A stretch of DNA of 63,103 nucleotides from Stutzerimonas stutzeri (GCF_024448935.1 NZ_JAMOIE010000021.1:1-63103), one strand, 5' to 3'. Shown: positions 44,101 to 53,717, numbered from the stretch's first letter. Translations and numbers: made by a program. Notes: generated by a model from the letters alone, not told the origin.

Positions 44101-46047
44101 TTCCGCGAGCGCGGCATCAATGTCCAGCGCGACCACGTCAGCGTGATTGGCATTGGAGACATGGCTGGCGATGTGTTCGGCAATGGCTTGCTGATGTCCG
44201 ACACCTTGCAGTTGGTAGCCGCTTTCAACCATCTGCATATCTTCATCGATCCCGATCCGGACGCTGCGCGCAGCTTTGTCGAGCGGCAGCGCCTGTTCGA
44301 CATGCCGCGCTCATCCTGGACCGATTACGATTGTTCGTTGATTTCCGCTGGCGGTGGCGTGTTTCCCCGTTCAGCCAAGCGCATCGCGATCACGCCCCAG
44401 ATGAAGGCGCGGTTCGAGATCGAGGCGGATCAGCTGACCCCAGCCGAACTGATCCACGCATTGCTCAAGGCGCCGGTCGATTTGCTGTGGAACGGCGGCA
44501 TTGGCACCTATGTGAAGAGCACCGCGGAGACCCATGCAGACGTTGGCGACAAGGCCAACGACATCCTGCGGGTCAACGGGAACGAGTTGCGCGCCAAGGT
44601 CATCGGCGAAGGCGGCAACCTGGGCATCACCCAGTTGGGGCGCGTCGAGTACTGCTTGCAGGGCGGCGCGGCAAACACCGACTTCATCGACAATGCCGGT
44701 GGGGTGAACTGCTCCGACCACGAGGTCAACATCAAGATTCTCCTCAACGAAATCGTCAGTGCTGGAGACATGACCGGCAAGCAGCGCGACCAGTTGTTGT
44801 TCCAGATGACCGATGCCGTGGCCGAATTGGTGTTGCATGACAACTACAAGCAGACCCAGGCGCTGTCGCAGGCCGAACATCGCGCTCATGAGAGCGGCAG
44901 TGAATACAAGCGGCTGATCGGTTCCCTTGAGGTTGACGGCTTGCTGGATCGCGCGCTTGAATTTCTGCCGAGCGACGAAGTGCTGGCCGAGCGCGCGAAC
45001 CAGGGCAAGGGATTGACGCGACCTGAGCTGTCGGTGCTGATTTCATACAGCAAGATCGACCTGAAGGAGGCGCTGCTGCAGTCTCGCGTGCCGGACGATG
45101 CCTATCTTGCTCGGGAGATGGAAAGCGCATTCCCGCAGTTGCTGGCCGAGCAGTATCGCCCGGCGATGCGGCAACACCGTCTCAAGCGCGAGATTGTCAG
45201 CACGCAGATCGCCAACGACCTGGTCAATAATATGGGCATCTCCTTCGTTCAGCGGCTCAGAGAGGCGACCGGCCTGAGTGCCGCCAACGTTGCGGGTGCT
45301 TATGTAATCGTGCGGGACATCTTTCACCTGCCCCACTGGTTGCGCCAGATCGAAGCGCTCGATTACAAGGTCCCGGCCGAATTGCAGCTCAACCTCATGG
45401 ACGAACTGATGCGGCTGGGGCGGCGAGCGACCCGCTGGTTTCTGCGCAACCGTCGAAGCGAGCTGGACGCCGCACGTGACGTCGGGCACTTCGGGCCACG
45501 GGTCGCGGCGCTCGGGTTGAAACTCGATGCGCTGTTGCAGGGCGGAACACGCGAGCTTTGGCAGGCGCGTTACGAGCGGTACACCGACGCCGGGGTCCCC
45601 GAGTTATTGGCGCGAATGGTGGCCGGCACCAATCATCTCTATACGCTGCTTCCTATACTCGAAGCAGCCGATGAAACAGGGCAGCCACCCGCTGAAGTTG
45701 CAGCGGCCTACTTCGCTGTCGGCGGCGCGTTGGAGTTGCCCTGGTACCTGCAGCAGGTGACGGGGCTGCCGGTGGACAACAATTGGCAAGCCCTGGCTCG
45801 GGAAAGCTTCCGCGATGATTTGGACAGTCAGCAGCGTGCCATTACGGTATCGGTGTTGCAGATGGCTGACGCGCCTGCAAACCTGGATGCACGCGTTCAG
45901 CTTTGGCTGGAGCAACGGGAATACCAGGTCGAGCGTTGGCGGCGAATGCTGGTCGAGCTGCGCAGCGCCAGCAGTGTGGATTACGCCATGTACGCTGTTG
46001 CCGGTCGCGAGCTACAGGACCTCGCGCTGGAAAGTGCGAGACGCTAG
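41200..46047 (+). CDS. gdhB: NAD-specific glutamate dehydrogenase, large (180-kDa) class
   Basis: This 1615-residue enzyme of the L-180 class interconverts glutamate and 2-oxoglutarate plus ammonium with NAD, mainly in the catabolic direction. A long N-terminal regulatory part (about 1-700, ACT-like repeats) precedes the catalytic core. The core contains RGGKVARGGLRWSDREEDYRTE, the substrate Lys region PGGAKGGFV and the NAD-binding stretch DVFGNGLLMS. A C-terminal helical domain completes it. GGAGCG precedes the ATG. It can deaminate glutamate made by PutA. A terminator follows, so it is monocistronic. Confidence 0.96.
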   Translation: MAFFTAASKADFQQQLKVALAQHVDEKLLPQVGLFAEQFFGIVALPELTQRRMTDLVGSTLASWRLLERFDPSSPVVQVFNPDYEKHGWQSTHSVVEVLHPDMPFLVDSVRMELTRRGYAIHTLQNSVLQVRRDGDGSLVELLRKGSPGEGSEAESLIFVEIDRCASAAALHELEQSLHGVLAEVRLAVSDFPAMKAKAEEHHARLAMLQAADDAQLAESMDFMRWLADDHFTFLGYEEFTVVDQGEGGRIIYDEASLLGLSRKLRTGLEADDQLIMPPALAYLREPLLLSFAKAATPSRVHRPAYPDFVSIREFDEQGRVIRECRFLGLFTSSVYTQSVRRIPYIRSKVAEVIQRSQFDDSAHLAKELTQVLEVLPRDELFQMTLDQLFSTAIAIVQIQERNKLRLFLRIDPYGRFCYCLAYVPRDSYSTETRLRIQQVLVDRLQASGCEFSTYFSESVLIRVQFLLRLDPNKQVQFDPVQLENEVVQACRTWQDDYSSLVIERFGEAQGTGILADFPKGFPAGYRERFAPHSAAVDMQHVLSLSGQRPLVMSFYQPITAVENRLHCKLYHLDTPLPLSDMLPILENLGLRVLGEFPFRLRRKDGREYWIHDFAFTYAEGLEIDLLEINEPLQDAFIAINNGQAENDAFNRLVLTAGLTWREVALLRAYGRYLKQIRMGFDLGYIASALLNHTDIARELVRLFKMRFYLARKLGEEDLADKQARLEQAIISALDDVAVLNEDRILRRYLALIKATLRTNFYQADARGKPKRYFSFKLDPRSIPEMPRPAPKFEIFVYSPRVEGVHLRGGKVARGGLRWSDREEDYRTEVLGLVKAQQVKNAIIVPGGAKGGFVPRRLPTNGSRDEIFAEGIACYRIFISGLLDITDNLKEGIVVPPANVLRYDEDDPYLVVAADKGTATFSDIANGIAAEYDFWLGDAFASGGSAGYDHKKMGITAKGAWVSVQRHFRERGINVQRDHVSVIGIGDMAGDVFGNGLLMSDTLQLVAAFNHLHIFIDPDPDAARSFVERQRLFDMPRSSWTDYDCSLISAGGGVFPRSAKRIAITPQMKARFEIEADQLTPAELIHALLKAPVDLLWNGGIGTYVKSTAETHADVGDKANDILRVNGNELRAKVIGEGGNLGITQLGRVEYCLQGGAANTDFIDNAGGVNCSDHEVNIKILLNEIVSAGDMTGKQRDQLLFQMTDAVAELVLHDNYKQTQALSQAEHRAHESGSEYKRLIGSLEVDGLLDRALEFLPSDEVLAERANQGKGLTRPELSVLISYSKIDLKEALLQSRVPDDAYLAREMESAFPQLLAEQYRPAMRQHRLKREIVSTQIANDLVNNMGISFVQRLREATGLSAANVAGAYVIVRDIFHLPHWLRQIEALDYKVPAELQLNLMDELMRLGRRATRWFLRNRRSELDAARDVGHFGPRVAALGLKLDALLQGGTRELWQARYERYTDAGVPELLARMVAGTNHLYTLLPILEAADETGQPPAEVAAAYFAVGGALELPWYLQQVTGLPVDNNWQALARESFRDDLDSQQRAITVSVLQMADAPANLDARVQLWLEQREYQVERWRRMLVELRSASSVDYAMYAVAGRELQDLALESARR

Positions 46048-46095
46048 GTGCGATTCACCGCCGGGTTTCCTGGCGGCTGATTCAGTCTGAGATGA

Positions 46096-46126
46096 AACGC
46101 CGGTGCCTTGTGCATCGGCGTTTTTT
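46096..46126 (+). terminator. Rho-independent terminator of gdhB
   Basis: A 10-bp stem (AACGCCGGTG with CATCGGCGTT, one G-U pair) is followed by a T-run, 48 bp after the gdhB stop. Confidence 0.9.
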
Positions 46127-46194
46127 ATCCGGCTGGAAATGGTGCTGGTCGGTGAGGGGGATGCCTGGGCTTCGTCGCAACTGCGTCGGATAAA

Positions 46195-47133
46195 TCAGTC
46201 CGCTTGCAGCGTCCGGTTGCCCAGGCGCAAACGCGTGATCTGCGGCAGGTCGCGCAAGTAGCGAACCATATCCGGAGCGCCGGCGAGCTTGAGTCCTTCT
46301 CCCAGGGCATTCGCAGCGGGTTGCCCCTTGTCCAGCAAGAGCAGCTCGGAGTTGTTGGCGTTGCGCAGCAGCGCCAAGCGCGCATAGGGAATCTTCGCTT
46401 CGAGCAGCAGCCCCATGAATCCTCGGTCGCTCCACGCTTGTGCTGGCATGGTGACGGCATGGTGGCCACTATCGAGGGCCTGTAGACCGGCTGCATCGAG
46501 CCGGTAATCGGTGAGTTCGCATGCAAGGTTGACCTCCAGCCCCCGCAGCCGTGCGTAGGCGATCGCACAGGCGAAGGCTTCGGCATGGTGTTCGCCACTC
46601 CAGTAAAGCCGCTCGCCTAGCCAGCTGGCTTGACGAAGCTCGATTGGGGTCTGTTCGTTAAAGCCTGGCAGCGCAGCGCTGATGGTCCGTATGAAATCCC
46701 TGTAGCTGATCACGCGTAACTGGCGACAAGCGGGTGTGGCGGCCAGTGCTTCGAAGGTCGGGTAGACTGCTCCGTCGGTGCCTTGCCCCCCGAGACCGTC
46801 AACCTGCCGTAAGTCGAGCGATTGATAAGCGCTCTGTTCCTGACGCACGAGCCGCGTCAACGCAGCGTGAGCCTTGGCCTTGTCTTCCTGAATCGGACCG
46901 GATAGGGCGCTTCTCGGTAGCTCAGCGAATCGCTGCAGACACGGGCCGTCGTGCCAGAAGATGCTCGGCGCCGGCGCGCAAAGCGGGGCAAAGGCTAAGC
47001 TGATCTGGCTGGCGTGCTGGATGACCTGACGCGGCGATTTGCCGGTCAATCCAAGGTGTTGGGCAAATCTGACGAATCGGGAAGTCACGGGCGGCATCGG
47101 CTCGGGCAGGCTCATCGTGGTAGATGAACGCAT
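46195..47133 (-). CDS. Conserved hypothetical protein
   Basis: This is a soluble protein of 312 residues (306 if the second ATG, 47115, is used). I do not recognise its family. Visible features are no signal peptide, an N-terminal basic segment, a central aromatic/charged patch (ASWLGERLYWSGEHHAEAFACAIAYAR) and a C-terminal Leu-rich part (LLLEAKIPYARLALLRNANN). It is convergent with gdhB and divergent from the DUF2835 gene. Neither start has a convincing ribosome-binding site. Codon use looks native. Confidence 0.7.
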   Translation of the reverse strand: MRSSTTMSLPEPMPPVTSRFVRFAQHLGLTGKSPRQVIQHASQISLAFAPLCAPAPSIFWHDGPCLQRFAELPRSALSGPIQEDKAKAHAALTRLVRQEQSAYQSLDLRQVDGLGGQGTDGAVYPTFEALAATPACRQLRVISYRDFIRTISAALPGFNEQTPIELRQASWLGERLYWSGEHHAEAFACAIAYARLRGLEVNLACELTDYRLDAAGLQALDSGHHAVTMPAQAWSDRGFMGLLLEAKIPYARLALLRNANNSELLLLDKGQPAANALGEGLKLAGAPDMVRYLRDLPQITRLRLGNRTLQAD

Positions 47134-47286
47134 AGGACAACGGCCGAAGTGTGGCAGAGCCGTCCACGCTGTGCACCGTATTTGCCGAGCTTTTCTATGT
47201 CGAGTTCGGCAACCAACAGCAGCGCCAGGTCACGGCTAGAGAGCCGGTATGGCAAAATCGCTGCGCTGATCAATGAGGGAGCTTCC

Positions 47287-47508
47287 ATGCCAAGCCTCTT
47301 GCTGGATATTGCACTGCCCGCCGATAAGCTGCTGGCGGTCTATCAGGGGCGCGCCAATCGTATCCTGATCAAAAGCCGGGAAGGGAAGCGCGTCAGTTTG
47401 CCGGCACATCATCTGCGACCCTTTCTGACAACTGCCGGTGTGTTCGGCTCGTTCGAGATGGAGTTTGCTGCCGAAGGCAAACTGATTCGTCTACGCCGAC
47501 TCGAATAG
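47287..47508 (+). CDS. DUF2835 family small protein
   Basis: This 73-residue protein has the DUF2835 pattern: an opening [19 protein letters not shown], then [18 protein letters not shown], then [10 protein letters not shown]. The family is small, cytoplasmic and of unknown function in gammaproteobacteria. GGGAG lies 6 nt before the ATG at 47287, which is clearly preferable to the upstream extension. It is followed by pyrD on the same strand about 110 bp downstream. Confidence 0.85.
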   Translation: MPSLLLDIALPADKLLAVYQGRANRILIKSREGKRVSLPAHHLRPFLTTAGVFGSFEMEFAAEGKLIRLRRLE

Positions 47509-47615
47509 GCGCCTTGCTTTGGATGATCCAGATAAGGGCGCTACGTTGCGCCCGCTGTGAGCAATATCCGCCCTGCTATACTCCCGCGCCACACTTTCCA
47601 GGATCTAGGCTGCGT

Positions 47616-48656
47616 ATGTATAACCTGGCCCGCCAGCTGCTTTTCAAGTTTACGCCTGAGACGTCCCATGAACTGTCGCTTGATCTTATCGGCGCGGGCG
47701 GCCGTCTAGGCCTTAACGCCATGTTGAACAAGGTCCCGGCTAGTTTGCCGGTGCGGGTGATGGGATTGGATTTCCCGAACCCGGTGGGGCTGGCGGCCGG
47801 ACTGGATAAGAACGGCGAGGCGATTTGCGGGATGTCGCAGCTCGGATTCGGCTTTGTCGAAGTGGGTACTGTGACGCCGAGACCGCAACCTGGTAATCCA
47901 AAGCCGCGCATTTTTCGGCTGCCCGAGGCCGAAGCCATCATCAACCGTATGGGTTTCAACAATCACGGCGTCGATGCCTTGCTGGAGCGGGTCGATGCGG
48001 CTCGTTTCAAGGGCATCCTGGGTATCAACATCGGCAAGAATTTCGACACGCCGGTGGCACGCGCTGAGGATGATTACCTGTTGTGCCTGGACAAGGTTTA
48101 TCACCAGGCGAGTTACGTCGCTGTGAACGTCAGCTCGCCCAATACGCCGGGGCTGCGCAGCCTGCAGTTCGGTGACTCGCTCAAGCAACTGCTTGACGCG
48201 CTAGGCCAGCGCCGCGAAGACCTTGAAGTGCTTCACGGCAAGCGTGTGCCGCTGGCCATCAAGATCGCGCCGGATATGGCCGACGAGGAAATCAGACGGG
48301 TCGCCGAAGCGGTGTTTCAGGCCGGAATGGACGCGATCATCGCGACCAACACGACGCTGGGGCGTGACGGTGTGGCGGGGCTTGCCCATGCCGATGAGGC
48401 GGGCGGGCTTTCCGGTGCTCCGGTGCGAGAAAAGAGCACCCACACCGTCCGGGTGTTGGCGCAAACCCTGGCGGGCCGCCTGCCTATCATTGCCGTTGGA
48501 GGGATCACGCAAGGGCGTCACGCGGCAGAAAAGATCGAGGCCGGAGCAAGCCTGGTCCAGCTTTACACGGGGTTTATATACAAGGGGCCAGCGCTGATTC
48601 GCGAGGCTGTGGACGCCATCGCTGCACTGCGATTTCGGAAGGAAACGAATCGTTAA
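47616..48656 (+). CDS. pyrD: Dihydroorotate dehydrogenase (quinone), class 2
   Basis: This 346-residue FMN enzyme oxidises dihydroorotate to orotate, passing electrons to the quinone pool in pyrimidine synthesis. The N-terminal amphipathic helices ([12 protein letters not shown]) that anchor class 2 enzymes to the membrane are present. So are AAGLDKNGE, the catalytic Ser region [10 protein letters not shown] and the FMN phosphate site GGI near the end. The start at 47616 has GGA 13 nt upstream (weak), but the family begins here. Confidence 0.95.
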   Translation: MYNLARQLLFKFTPETSHELSLDLIGAGGRLGLNAMLNKVPASLPVRVMGLDFPNPVGLAAGLDKNGEAICGMSQLGFGFVEVGTVTPRPQPGNPKPRIFRLPEAEAIINRMGFNNHGVDALLERVDAARFKGILGINIGKNFDTPVARAEDDYLLCLDKVYHQASYVAVNVSSPNTPGLRSLQFGDSLKQLLDALGQRREDLEVLHGKRVPLAIKIAPDMADEEIRRVAEAVFQAGMDAIIATNTTLGRDGVAGLAHADEAGGLSGAPVREKSTHTVRVLAQTLAGRLPIIAVGGITQGRHAAEKIEAGASLVQLYTGFIYKGPALIREAVDAIAALRFRKETNR

Positions 48657-48745
48657 GCGGTTCTTCGGTGGGGCTCCCGATGGGAACCCCGGGCTTCAAG
48701 CCCGCCGCCCGGATGGGCGTGCCAGTCGAAGTCGGTGTGGTTGCG

Positions 48746-48961
48746 TCAGCCGACCGCGTGAAGTTCGTTCAATCGGTGGAGGCCGGCCGTGCCGGTCAGA
48801 CCGTCCCAATTGTCGCCGCGACCCTCCCGCCAGCCGTTGATCCAGGCTTGGCGTACTTCGGGGTGAGAAAAAGGACAGAGATCGCGAGATTTACCGTGTA
48901 TGCCATGCTGATAACCGCGTAGAAATGCTCGTTCCATCGGATCACGCTTGAGTCTTCTCAT
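48746..48961 (-). CDS. rmf: Ribosome modulation factor
   Basis: This 71-residue basic protein starts MRRLKRDPMERAFLRGYQHG, with the RMF hallmark of a YQ.GI.GKS segment followed by a CPF motif and W.NGWREGR. RMF converts 70S ribosomes into inactive 100S dimers in stationary phase or starvation. AGGG lies upstream of the ATG. It is convergent with pyrD and divergent from rlmKL, the order I recall from P. aeruginosa. Confidence 0.96.
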   Translation of the reverse strand: MRRLKRDPMERAFLRGYQHGIHGKSRDLCPFSHPEVRQAWINGWREGRGDNWDGLTGTAGLHRLNELHAVG

Positions 48962-49170
48962 TGGGTATTGCCCTCAGTGGTTGACTGGTGTTTCCGTTGT
49001 CCTCATGGCGAGGTTGGCAGATAGACTGCCGGTGAAGCCCGCTGCCGGCGTGGCGGGTTCTTCCAGCATCGTTGCGATGCCGGACTGAATCGAGTTCTAA
49101 CCCAATGACCGCAAAGCGGGAACGATCATTTTGTAATAACCAGGTCACCAAACCGTAGCACCCCCCATAA

Positions 49171-49198
49171 GGCAGGCAGGGAGCGCTCCCTGCCTGCC
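49171..49198. repeat. Perfect 28-bp palindrome in the rmf-rlmKL intergenic region
   Basis: GGCAGGCAGGGAGC is followed at once by its exact complement, giving a loop-free 28-bp palindrome in the 350-bp gap between rmf and rlmKL. No T-run follows on either strand. It could be a regulator site or an extruded/RNA hairpin in the rlmKL 5' UTR. The rest of the gap holds only putative promoters, with no gene that I can support. Confidence 0.85.
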
Positions 49199-49311
49199 GA
49201 TGCTGTACCGCAGCGTCTGCTTCGCGACGAAAGACAGTCGGAAACGCGCGAGATATCGAATCGAGATTCGGAAGGCTGCCCAACCGAATCGAACAATTGA
49301 CTGGACATGCC

Positions 49312-51492
49312 ATGACTGATCGCCACGAACTTATCCTCACCTGCCCCAAAGGACTTGAAGGCCTGCTGCTCGAAGAAGCCAAAGCGCTCGGGCTCGAGGA
49401 GACGCGTGAGCAAACCGCGGCAATTCGCGGCTATGCCAGCATGGAGGTTGCCTATCGGTTGTGCCTCTGGTCTCGGCTGGCCAACCGAGTACTGCTGGTG
49501 ATCGAGCGCTTCGCCACGGTGAACGCCGAAACGCTGTATGAAGGTGTGCACCAGGTCGACTGGTCGGAGCATCTCGCGGCGACCGGTAGCCTGGCGGTTG
49601 AATTCAGCGGTCATGGATCTGGTATCGATAATACTCACTTCGGCGCGCTCAAGGTCAAGGATGCCATCGTCGATCGACTCCGTACGGCGACCGGCGAACG
49701 ACCCAGTGTCGATAAGTTGAATCCGGACCTGCGTATCCATCTGCGCTTGGATCGTGGGCAGGCGGTGCTATCTCTGGATCTGTCCGGACACAGCCTGCAC
49801 CAGCGCGGCTACCGTCTCCAGCAGGGGGCGGCGCCGTTGAAGGAGAACCTTGCCGCCGCCGTGTTGATTCGTGCGGGCTGGCCTCGCATCGCTGCTGCTG
49901 GCGGCGCTCTGACCGACCCGATGTGTGGCGTCGGCACCTTTCTTGTCGAAGGCGCGATGATGGCGGCCGATATTGCGCCTAATCTCCGCCGCGAACGCTG
50001 GGGATTCAGTGCCTGGCTCGGACATGTGCCGGCACTGTGGAACCGTCTGCATGCCGAAGCACAGGCGCGTGCCGAAGCGGGCATGGCCAGGCCGCCATTA
50101 TGGATCCGTGGCTACGAGGCCGACCCGCGCCTGATCCAACCGGCGAAGAACAATATCGAGCGAGCGGGGCTGGCGAGTTGGGTCCGTGTCTATCAGGGTG
50201 ATGTGGCGACGTTCGAGCCTCGGCCTGACCAGAACCAGAAAGGCCTGGTCATCTGCAACCCTCCGTATGGCGAGCGTCTGGGCGATGAGGCGAGTCTGGT
50301 CTACCTCTACCAGAACCTCGGCGAGCGACTGCGACAGGCGTGCCTCGGCTGGGAAGCGGCGGTGTTGACCTCCGCACCGGAGCTGGGCAAGCGCATGGGC
50401 ATCCGCAGCCACAAGCAATACGCCTTCTGGAACGGTGCGCTGCCTTGCAAATTGTTGTTGATAAAGGTCGAACTGGATCAGTTCGTCACGGGCCAACGGT
50501 CGTCCGCCACTGAGCAAAAGGACGAAGACAAACCTGTGCAGGAGTTGGCGCGCCTCAGTGAAGGCGGCCAGATGTTCGCCAACCGGCTGCAGAAAAATCT
50601 GAAGCTTCTGGGCAAATGGGCTCGCAAGCAAGGCATCCAGTGCTACCGCCTGTACGATGCCGACATGCCCGAATATGCCCTGGCGATCGATCTATATGGC
50701 GACTGGGTGCATGTGCAGGAATATGCCCCGCCGCGCTCGATTGACCCTGAGAAAGCCCAGGCGCGACTGTACGACGCGTTGGGCGCCATCCCTCAGGCGC
50801 TGGGCATTTCCCGGGACCGTGTAGTGGTCAAGCGTCGTGAGCGCCAGCGTGGAACGCGGCAGTACGAGCGTCAGGCCAGTCAGGGAACCTTTCTTGAAGT
50901 CATGGAGGGCGATGCCAAGCTATTGGTGAATCTCACCGACTATCTCGACACCGGGCTGTTTCTTGATCATCGGCCGATGCGTCAGCGTATCGCGCGCGAG
51001 GCGGCTGGCAAGCGCTTCTTGAACCTGTATTGCTACACCGCAACTGCCACCGTTCACGCGGCCAAGGGCGGCGCGCGCAGCACGACCAGTGTTGACCTGT
51101 CGAAAACCTATCTGGATTGGGCGCGACGCAATCTGGCACTGAATGGCCTGTCGGATCGACAACGTCTGGAGCAGGCTGACGTCATGGCCTGGCTGGATGA
51201 GGATCGTGGCGAATACGATCTGATCTTTATCGACCCGCCGACGTTCTCCAACTCGAAGCGCATGGAGGGGGTATTCGATGTCCAGCGCGATCATGTCGCT
51301 TTGCTCGACCTGGCGATGGCCAGATTGGCCGCTGGCGGCACCCTGTATTTCTCCAACAACTTCCGCAAGTTCGTGCTCGACGCGGGCGTGGCCGAGCGCT
51401 ACGCCGTGGAGGAAATTACCAGTGCCACTCTGGACGAGGATTTCCGCCGCAACAGCACGATCCATCGTGCCTGGAAACTTCAGGCACGCTGA
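49312..51492 (+). CDS. rlmL: Bifunctional 23S rRNA methyltransferase RlmK/L
   Basis: This 726-residue fusion methylates 23S rRNA at G2445 (N2, RlmL part) and G2069 (N7, RlmK part), in E. coli numbering. It has a THUMP domain (about 45-155), then the RlmL Rossmann domain with DPMCGVGTFLVE and catalytic CNPPYGERLG (about 205-385). The RlmK half (about 460-726) contains FLDHRPMRQR, NLYCYTATA and IDPPTFSNSKRM. The ATG at 49312 is preferred over an upstream TTG. It is slightly longer than the E. coli protein (about 702). Confidence 0.95.
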   Translation: MTDRHELILTCPKGLEGLLLEEAKALGLEETREQTAAIRGYASMEVAYRLCLWSRLANRVLLVIERFATVNAETLYEGVHQVDWSEHLAATGSLAVEFSGHGSGIDNTHFGALKVKDAIVDRLRTATGERPSVDKLNPDLRIHLRLDRGQAVLSLDLSGHSLHQRGYRLQQGAAPLKENLAAAVLIRAGWPRIAAAGGALTDPMCGVGTFLVEGAMMAADIAPNLRRERWGFSAWLGHVPALWNRLHAEAQARAEAGMARPPLWIRGYEADPRLIQPAKNNIERAGLASWVRVYQGDVATFEPRPDQNQKGLVICNPPYGERLGDEASLVYLYQNLGERLRQACLGWEAAVLTSAPELGKRMGIRSHKQYAFWNGALPCKLLLIKVELDQFVTGQRSSATEQKDEDKPVQELARLSEGGQMFANRLQKNLKLLGKWARKQGIQCYRLYDADMPEYALAIDLYGDWVHVQEYAPPRSIDPEKAQARLYDALGAIPQALGISRDRVVVKRRERQRGTRQYERQASQGTFLEVMEGDAKLLVNLTDYLDTGLFLDHRPMRQRIAREAAGKRFLNLYCYTATATVHAAKGGARSTTSVDLSKTYLDWARRNLALNGLSDRQRLEQADVMAWLDEDRGEYDLIFIDPPTFSNSKRMEGVFDVQRDHVALLDLAMARLAAGGTLYFSNNFRKFVLDAGVAERYAVEEITSATLDEDFRRNSTIHRAWKLQAR

Positions 51493-51627
51493 TCGACTTC
51501 CGGGGGTGGGGCGCTACTGCGTTGCGGTCCCAGCGCAGCACACGCGTGATGCCCTGCGGCGGTTATCCAGCGTTGCTGTTGCAAGCCCAGCGCCGGCGGC
51601 GGTCTCTCGACGCCAGCACTGAACTGA

Positions 51628-53136
51628 CTAACGTTGCGCGGTATTTTCGTTGGCCGGACGGCTGTACAGACTCACCAGCACCTGATCCAGCACCGCGGAA
51701 GCGCCCCACGGGCGCGGATGGTTGAGTATCGCGACGACGGCCCAGGTATTGCCGTCGTTGTCGCGGCTATAGCCTGCAATCGCGCGCACAGTATTCAGCG
51801 TTCCGGTCTTGACGTGCGCCTTGCCGGCAACCCCTGTATTGCGTAAGCGCTTGCGCATGGTGCCGTCCACTGCGGCCAGCGGCATGGATGATATGAACTC
51901 TGCCGCGTAGGGGCTTTTCCAAGCGGCTTGTAGCAGGCTGGCCAGCTCTCGAGCGCTGACGCGTTCGGCCCGCGACAGGCCGGATCCGTTCTCGATGACC
52001 AGGTGCGGCGAAATCAAACCCTTTTTCGCCAGCCACTGGCGGATGACCCGCTGCGCGGCCATGGAGTCATCCGCATCCGCTTCGTTACGGAATTCGGCGC
52101 CCAAGCTCAGGAACAACTGCCTTGCCATGGTGTTGTTGCTGTACTTGTTGATATCGCGAATGATCTCAACCAGATCTGGCGAATAGGCTCGCGCAATCAT
52201 CTTTGCATCCTTGGCCACCGGCGCTACTCGATCCTCACCGAGGATAGTGCCGCCAAGCTCCTTCCAGATCGCCCGGACCGCACCGGCGGCGTAGCGCTGG
52301 TGGTCGAGTACTGACAGGTAAGTCTGTCCGCTGCATCCAGCCGGCAGCTTGCCGGTGACGACCACGGTTACCCCAGTACCGTTTTCGATCGGGTTGTAGC
52401 GAATGTCGGGCCAGTCCGGGCATTTGGCTTTTGGCAATGCCTGAATGCGATTGTCGATCTGAACGGTGGCGATTGGCGGCTCGACCAAGACCTTGACGTT
52501 GCCGTCATCGTTGCGGGCGATGAAACGAAGGGCCTTGAGATTGACCAAGAGTGCATCTGGTCCGACCAGGAAAGGCTTGTTCTTGTCATTGCCATCGTCG
52601 TCGAAGACCGGCAATGTCGGTTGCATGAAATGGCTGCGGTCGAGGACAAGATCGCCCGTAACGGTCTCGACGCCGTTGGCGCGCAGATCTCGCAGCAGCA
52701 ACCAGAGCTTTTCCATGTTGAGCTTCGGATCACCGCCGCCCTTGAGGTAAAGGTTGCCGTTTAGCGTGCCGTTCTCAATCGGTCCGTCAGCATAGAACTC
52801 GGTCTTCCACTGGTGGTTGGGACCCAATAGTTCCAACGCGGCGTACGTCGTGACCAGCTTCATGGTGGAGGCTGGGTTAACCGAGACGTCCGCATTGACG
52901 AATGTCGGTGATCCCGTGCCATTGAGCGGTAGCATGACGACGGAAAGGGCGCTGTTCTCGATCTTGTTTGCCTTGAGCGCCTGCGCCACGCGGGGCGGTA
53001 AGGTCTGATTGACGGTTTCGGCGAAGGCGGGAAACGCCAGCGGCAGCGCTAGCGCGGCGGCGGCGACACGGGAGAGGAACTGGCTAATCGCGCCGCTCCG
53101 ATTGGCTGGGGCAGACGGACTCGAGATCAATGACAT
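51628..53136 (-). CDS. dacB: D-alanyl-D-alanine carboxypeptidase/endopeptidase (PBP4)
   Basis: This 502-residue class C penicillin-binding protein trims and splits peptidoglycan cross-links in the periplasm. A signal peptide (ending near AFAE) precedes the catalytic SxxK motif in NPASTMKLV (about 87), SxN in INKYSNNTMA and KTG in HVKTGTLN. The large domain insertions between SxxK and SxN characterise the PBP4 type. GGGA precedes the ATG. It is divergent from yggL. In pseudomonads PBP4 loss is linked to ampC induction, so it affects beta-lactam response. Confidence 0.95.
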   Translation of the reverse strand: MSLISSPSAPANRSGAISQFLSRVAAAALALPLAFPAFAETVNQTLPPRVAQALKANKIENSALSVVMLPLNGTGSPTFVNADVSVNPASTMKLVTTYAALELLGPNHQWKTEFYADGPIENGTLNGNLYLKGGGDPKLNMEKLWLLLRDLRANGVETVTGDLVLDRSHFMQPTLPVFDDDGNDKNKPFLVGPDALLVNLKALRFIARNDDGNVKVLVEPPIATVQIDNRIQALPKAKCPDWPDIRYNPIENGTGVTVVVTGKLPAGCSGQTYLSVLDHQRYAAGAVRAIWKELGGTILGEDRVAPVAKDAKMIARAYSPDLVEIIRDINKYSNNTMARQLFLSLGAEFRNEADADDSMAAQRVIRQWLAKKGLISPHLVIENGSGLSRAERVSARELASLLQAAWKSPYAAEFISSMPLAAVDGTMRKRLRNTGVAGKAHVKTGTLNTVRAIAGYSRDNDGNTWAVVAILNHPRPWGASAVLDQVLVSLYSRPANENTAQR

Positions 53137-53372
53137 AGAGGTTCCCTACAGCGTTCAGGGAAGAATGGCGGGCCATTATGCCCACGTCCGAGAAGTGACG
53201 TGCTTCTCATCCGACAAGCGTAGACGTCTGGCTCCCTTCCCTGCAAATAAAGACTTAGCGAGATGTCGCCGTTTCGGAAATATTGGCCTGGCAGGTCGGC
53301 CCGGCAATCGCACTGGCCTTCCGTTGCTGTTAGAGTGCGCGCCGTTATTATCGTTATGTAAGGACCGAATCA

Positions 53373-53717
53373 ATGGCTACCAATCGCTCGCGTCGTTTGC
53401 GCAAAAAACTCTGTATCGACGAATTCCAGGAATTGGGTTTCGAGGTCAGTCTGACCTACCGTGATGGTCTCGAAGCCAAGGCGGTCGATGCGTTTCTTGA
53501 AGCCTTCCTGAACGAAGCCATCGAGATCAACGGCCTGGGCTATATTGGCGGTGAAGATTACGGTTTCGTCTGCCTGGCCAGGCGCGGCTCGGTCAATGAA
53601 GAGCAGCGCGGTCAGGTAGAGGCTTGGCTCAAGGGCCGTGATGAACTGTCCGAATCCAATGTGAGCCCATTGATGGACGTTTGGTACCCGGAAAACGAGA
53701 TCAACGCCAAGGCATGA
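53373..53717 (+). CDS. yggL: YggL-family 50S ribosome-binding protein
   Basis: This 114-residue acidic protein starts with a basic segment (NRSRRLRKKLCIDEFQE) and has GFEVSLTYRDGL and LGYIGGEDYGFVC, the YggL/DUF469 pattern. In E. coli YggL associates with the 50S subunit. AGGA precedes the ATG by 8 nt. Its 3' end overlaps the convergent FUSC-type gene by 17 bp. Confidence 0.92.
   Translation: MATNRSRRLRKKLCIDEFQELGFEVSLTYRDGLEAKAVDAFLEAFLNEAIEINGLGYIGGEDYGFVCLARRGSVNEEQRGQVEAWLKGRDELSESNVSPLMDVWYPENEINAKA

Noticed and set aside
48660..48745. GGGGCTCCCGATGGGAACCCC hairpin after pyrD, considered as a terminator
   Set aside because: The stem is imperfect and no T-run follows, so I could not call it an intrinsic terminator.
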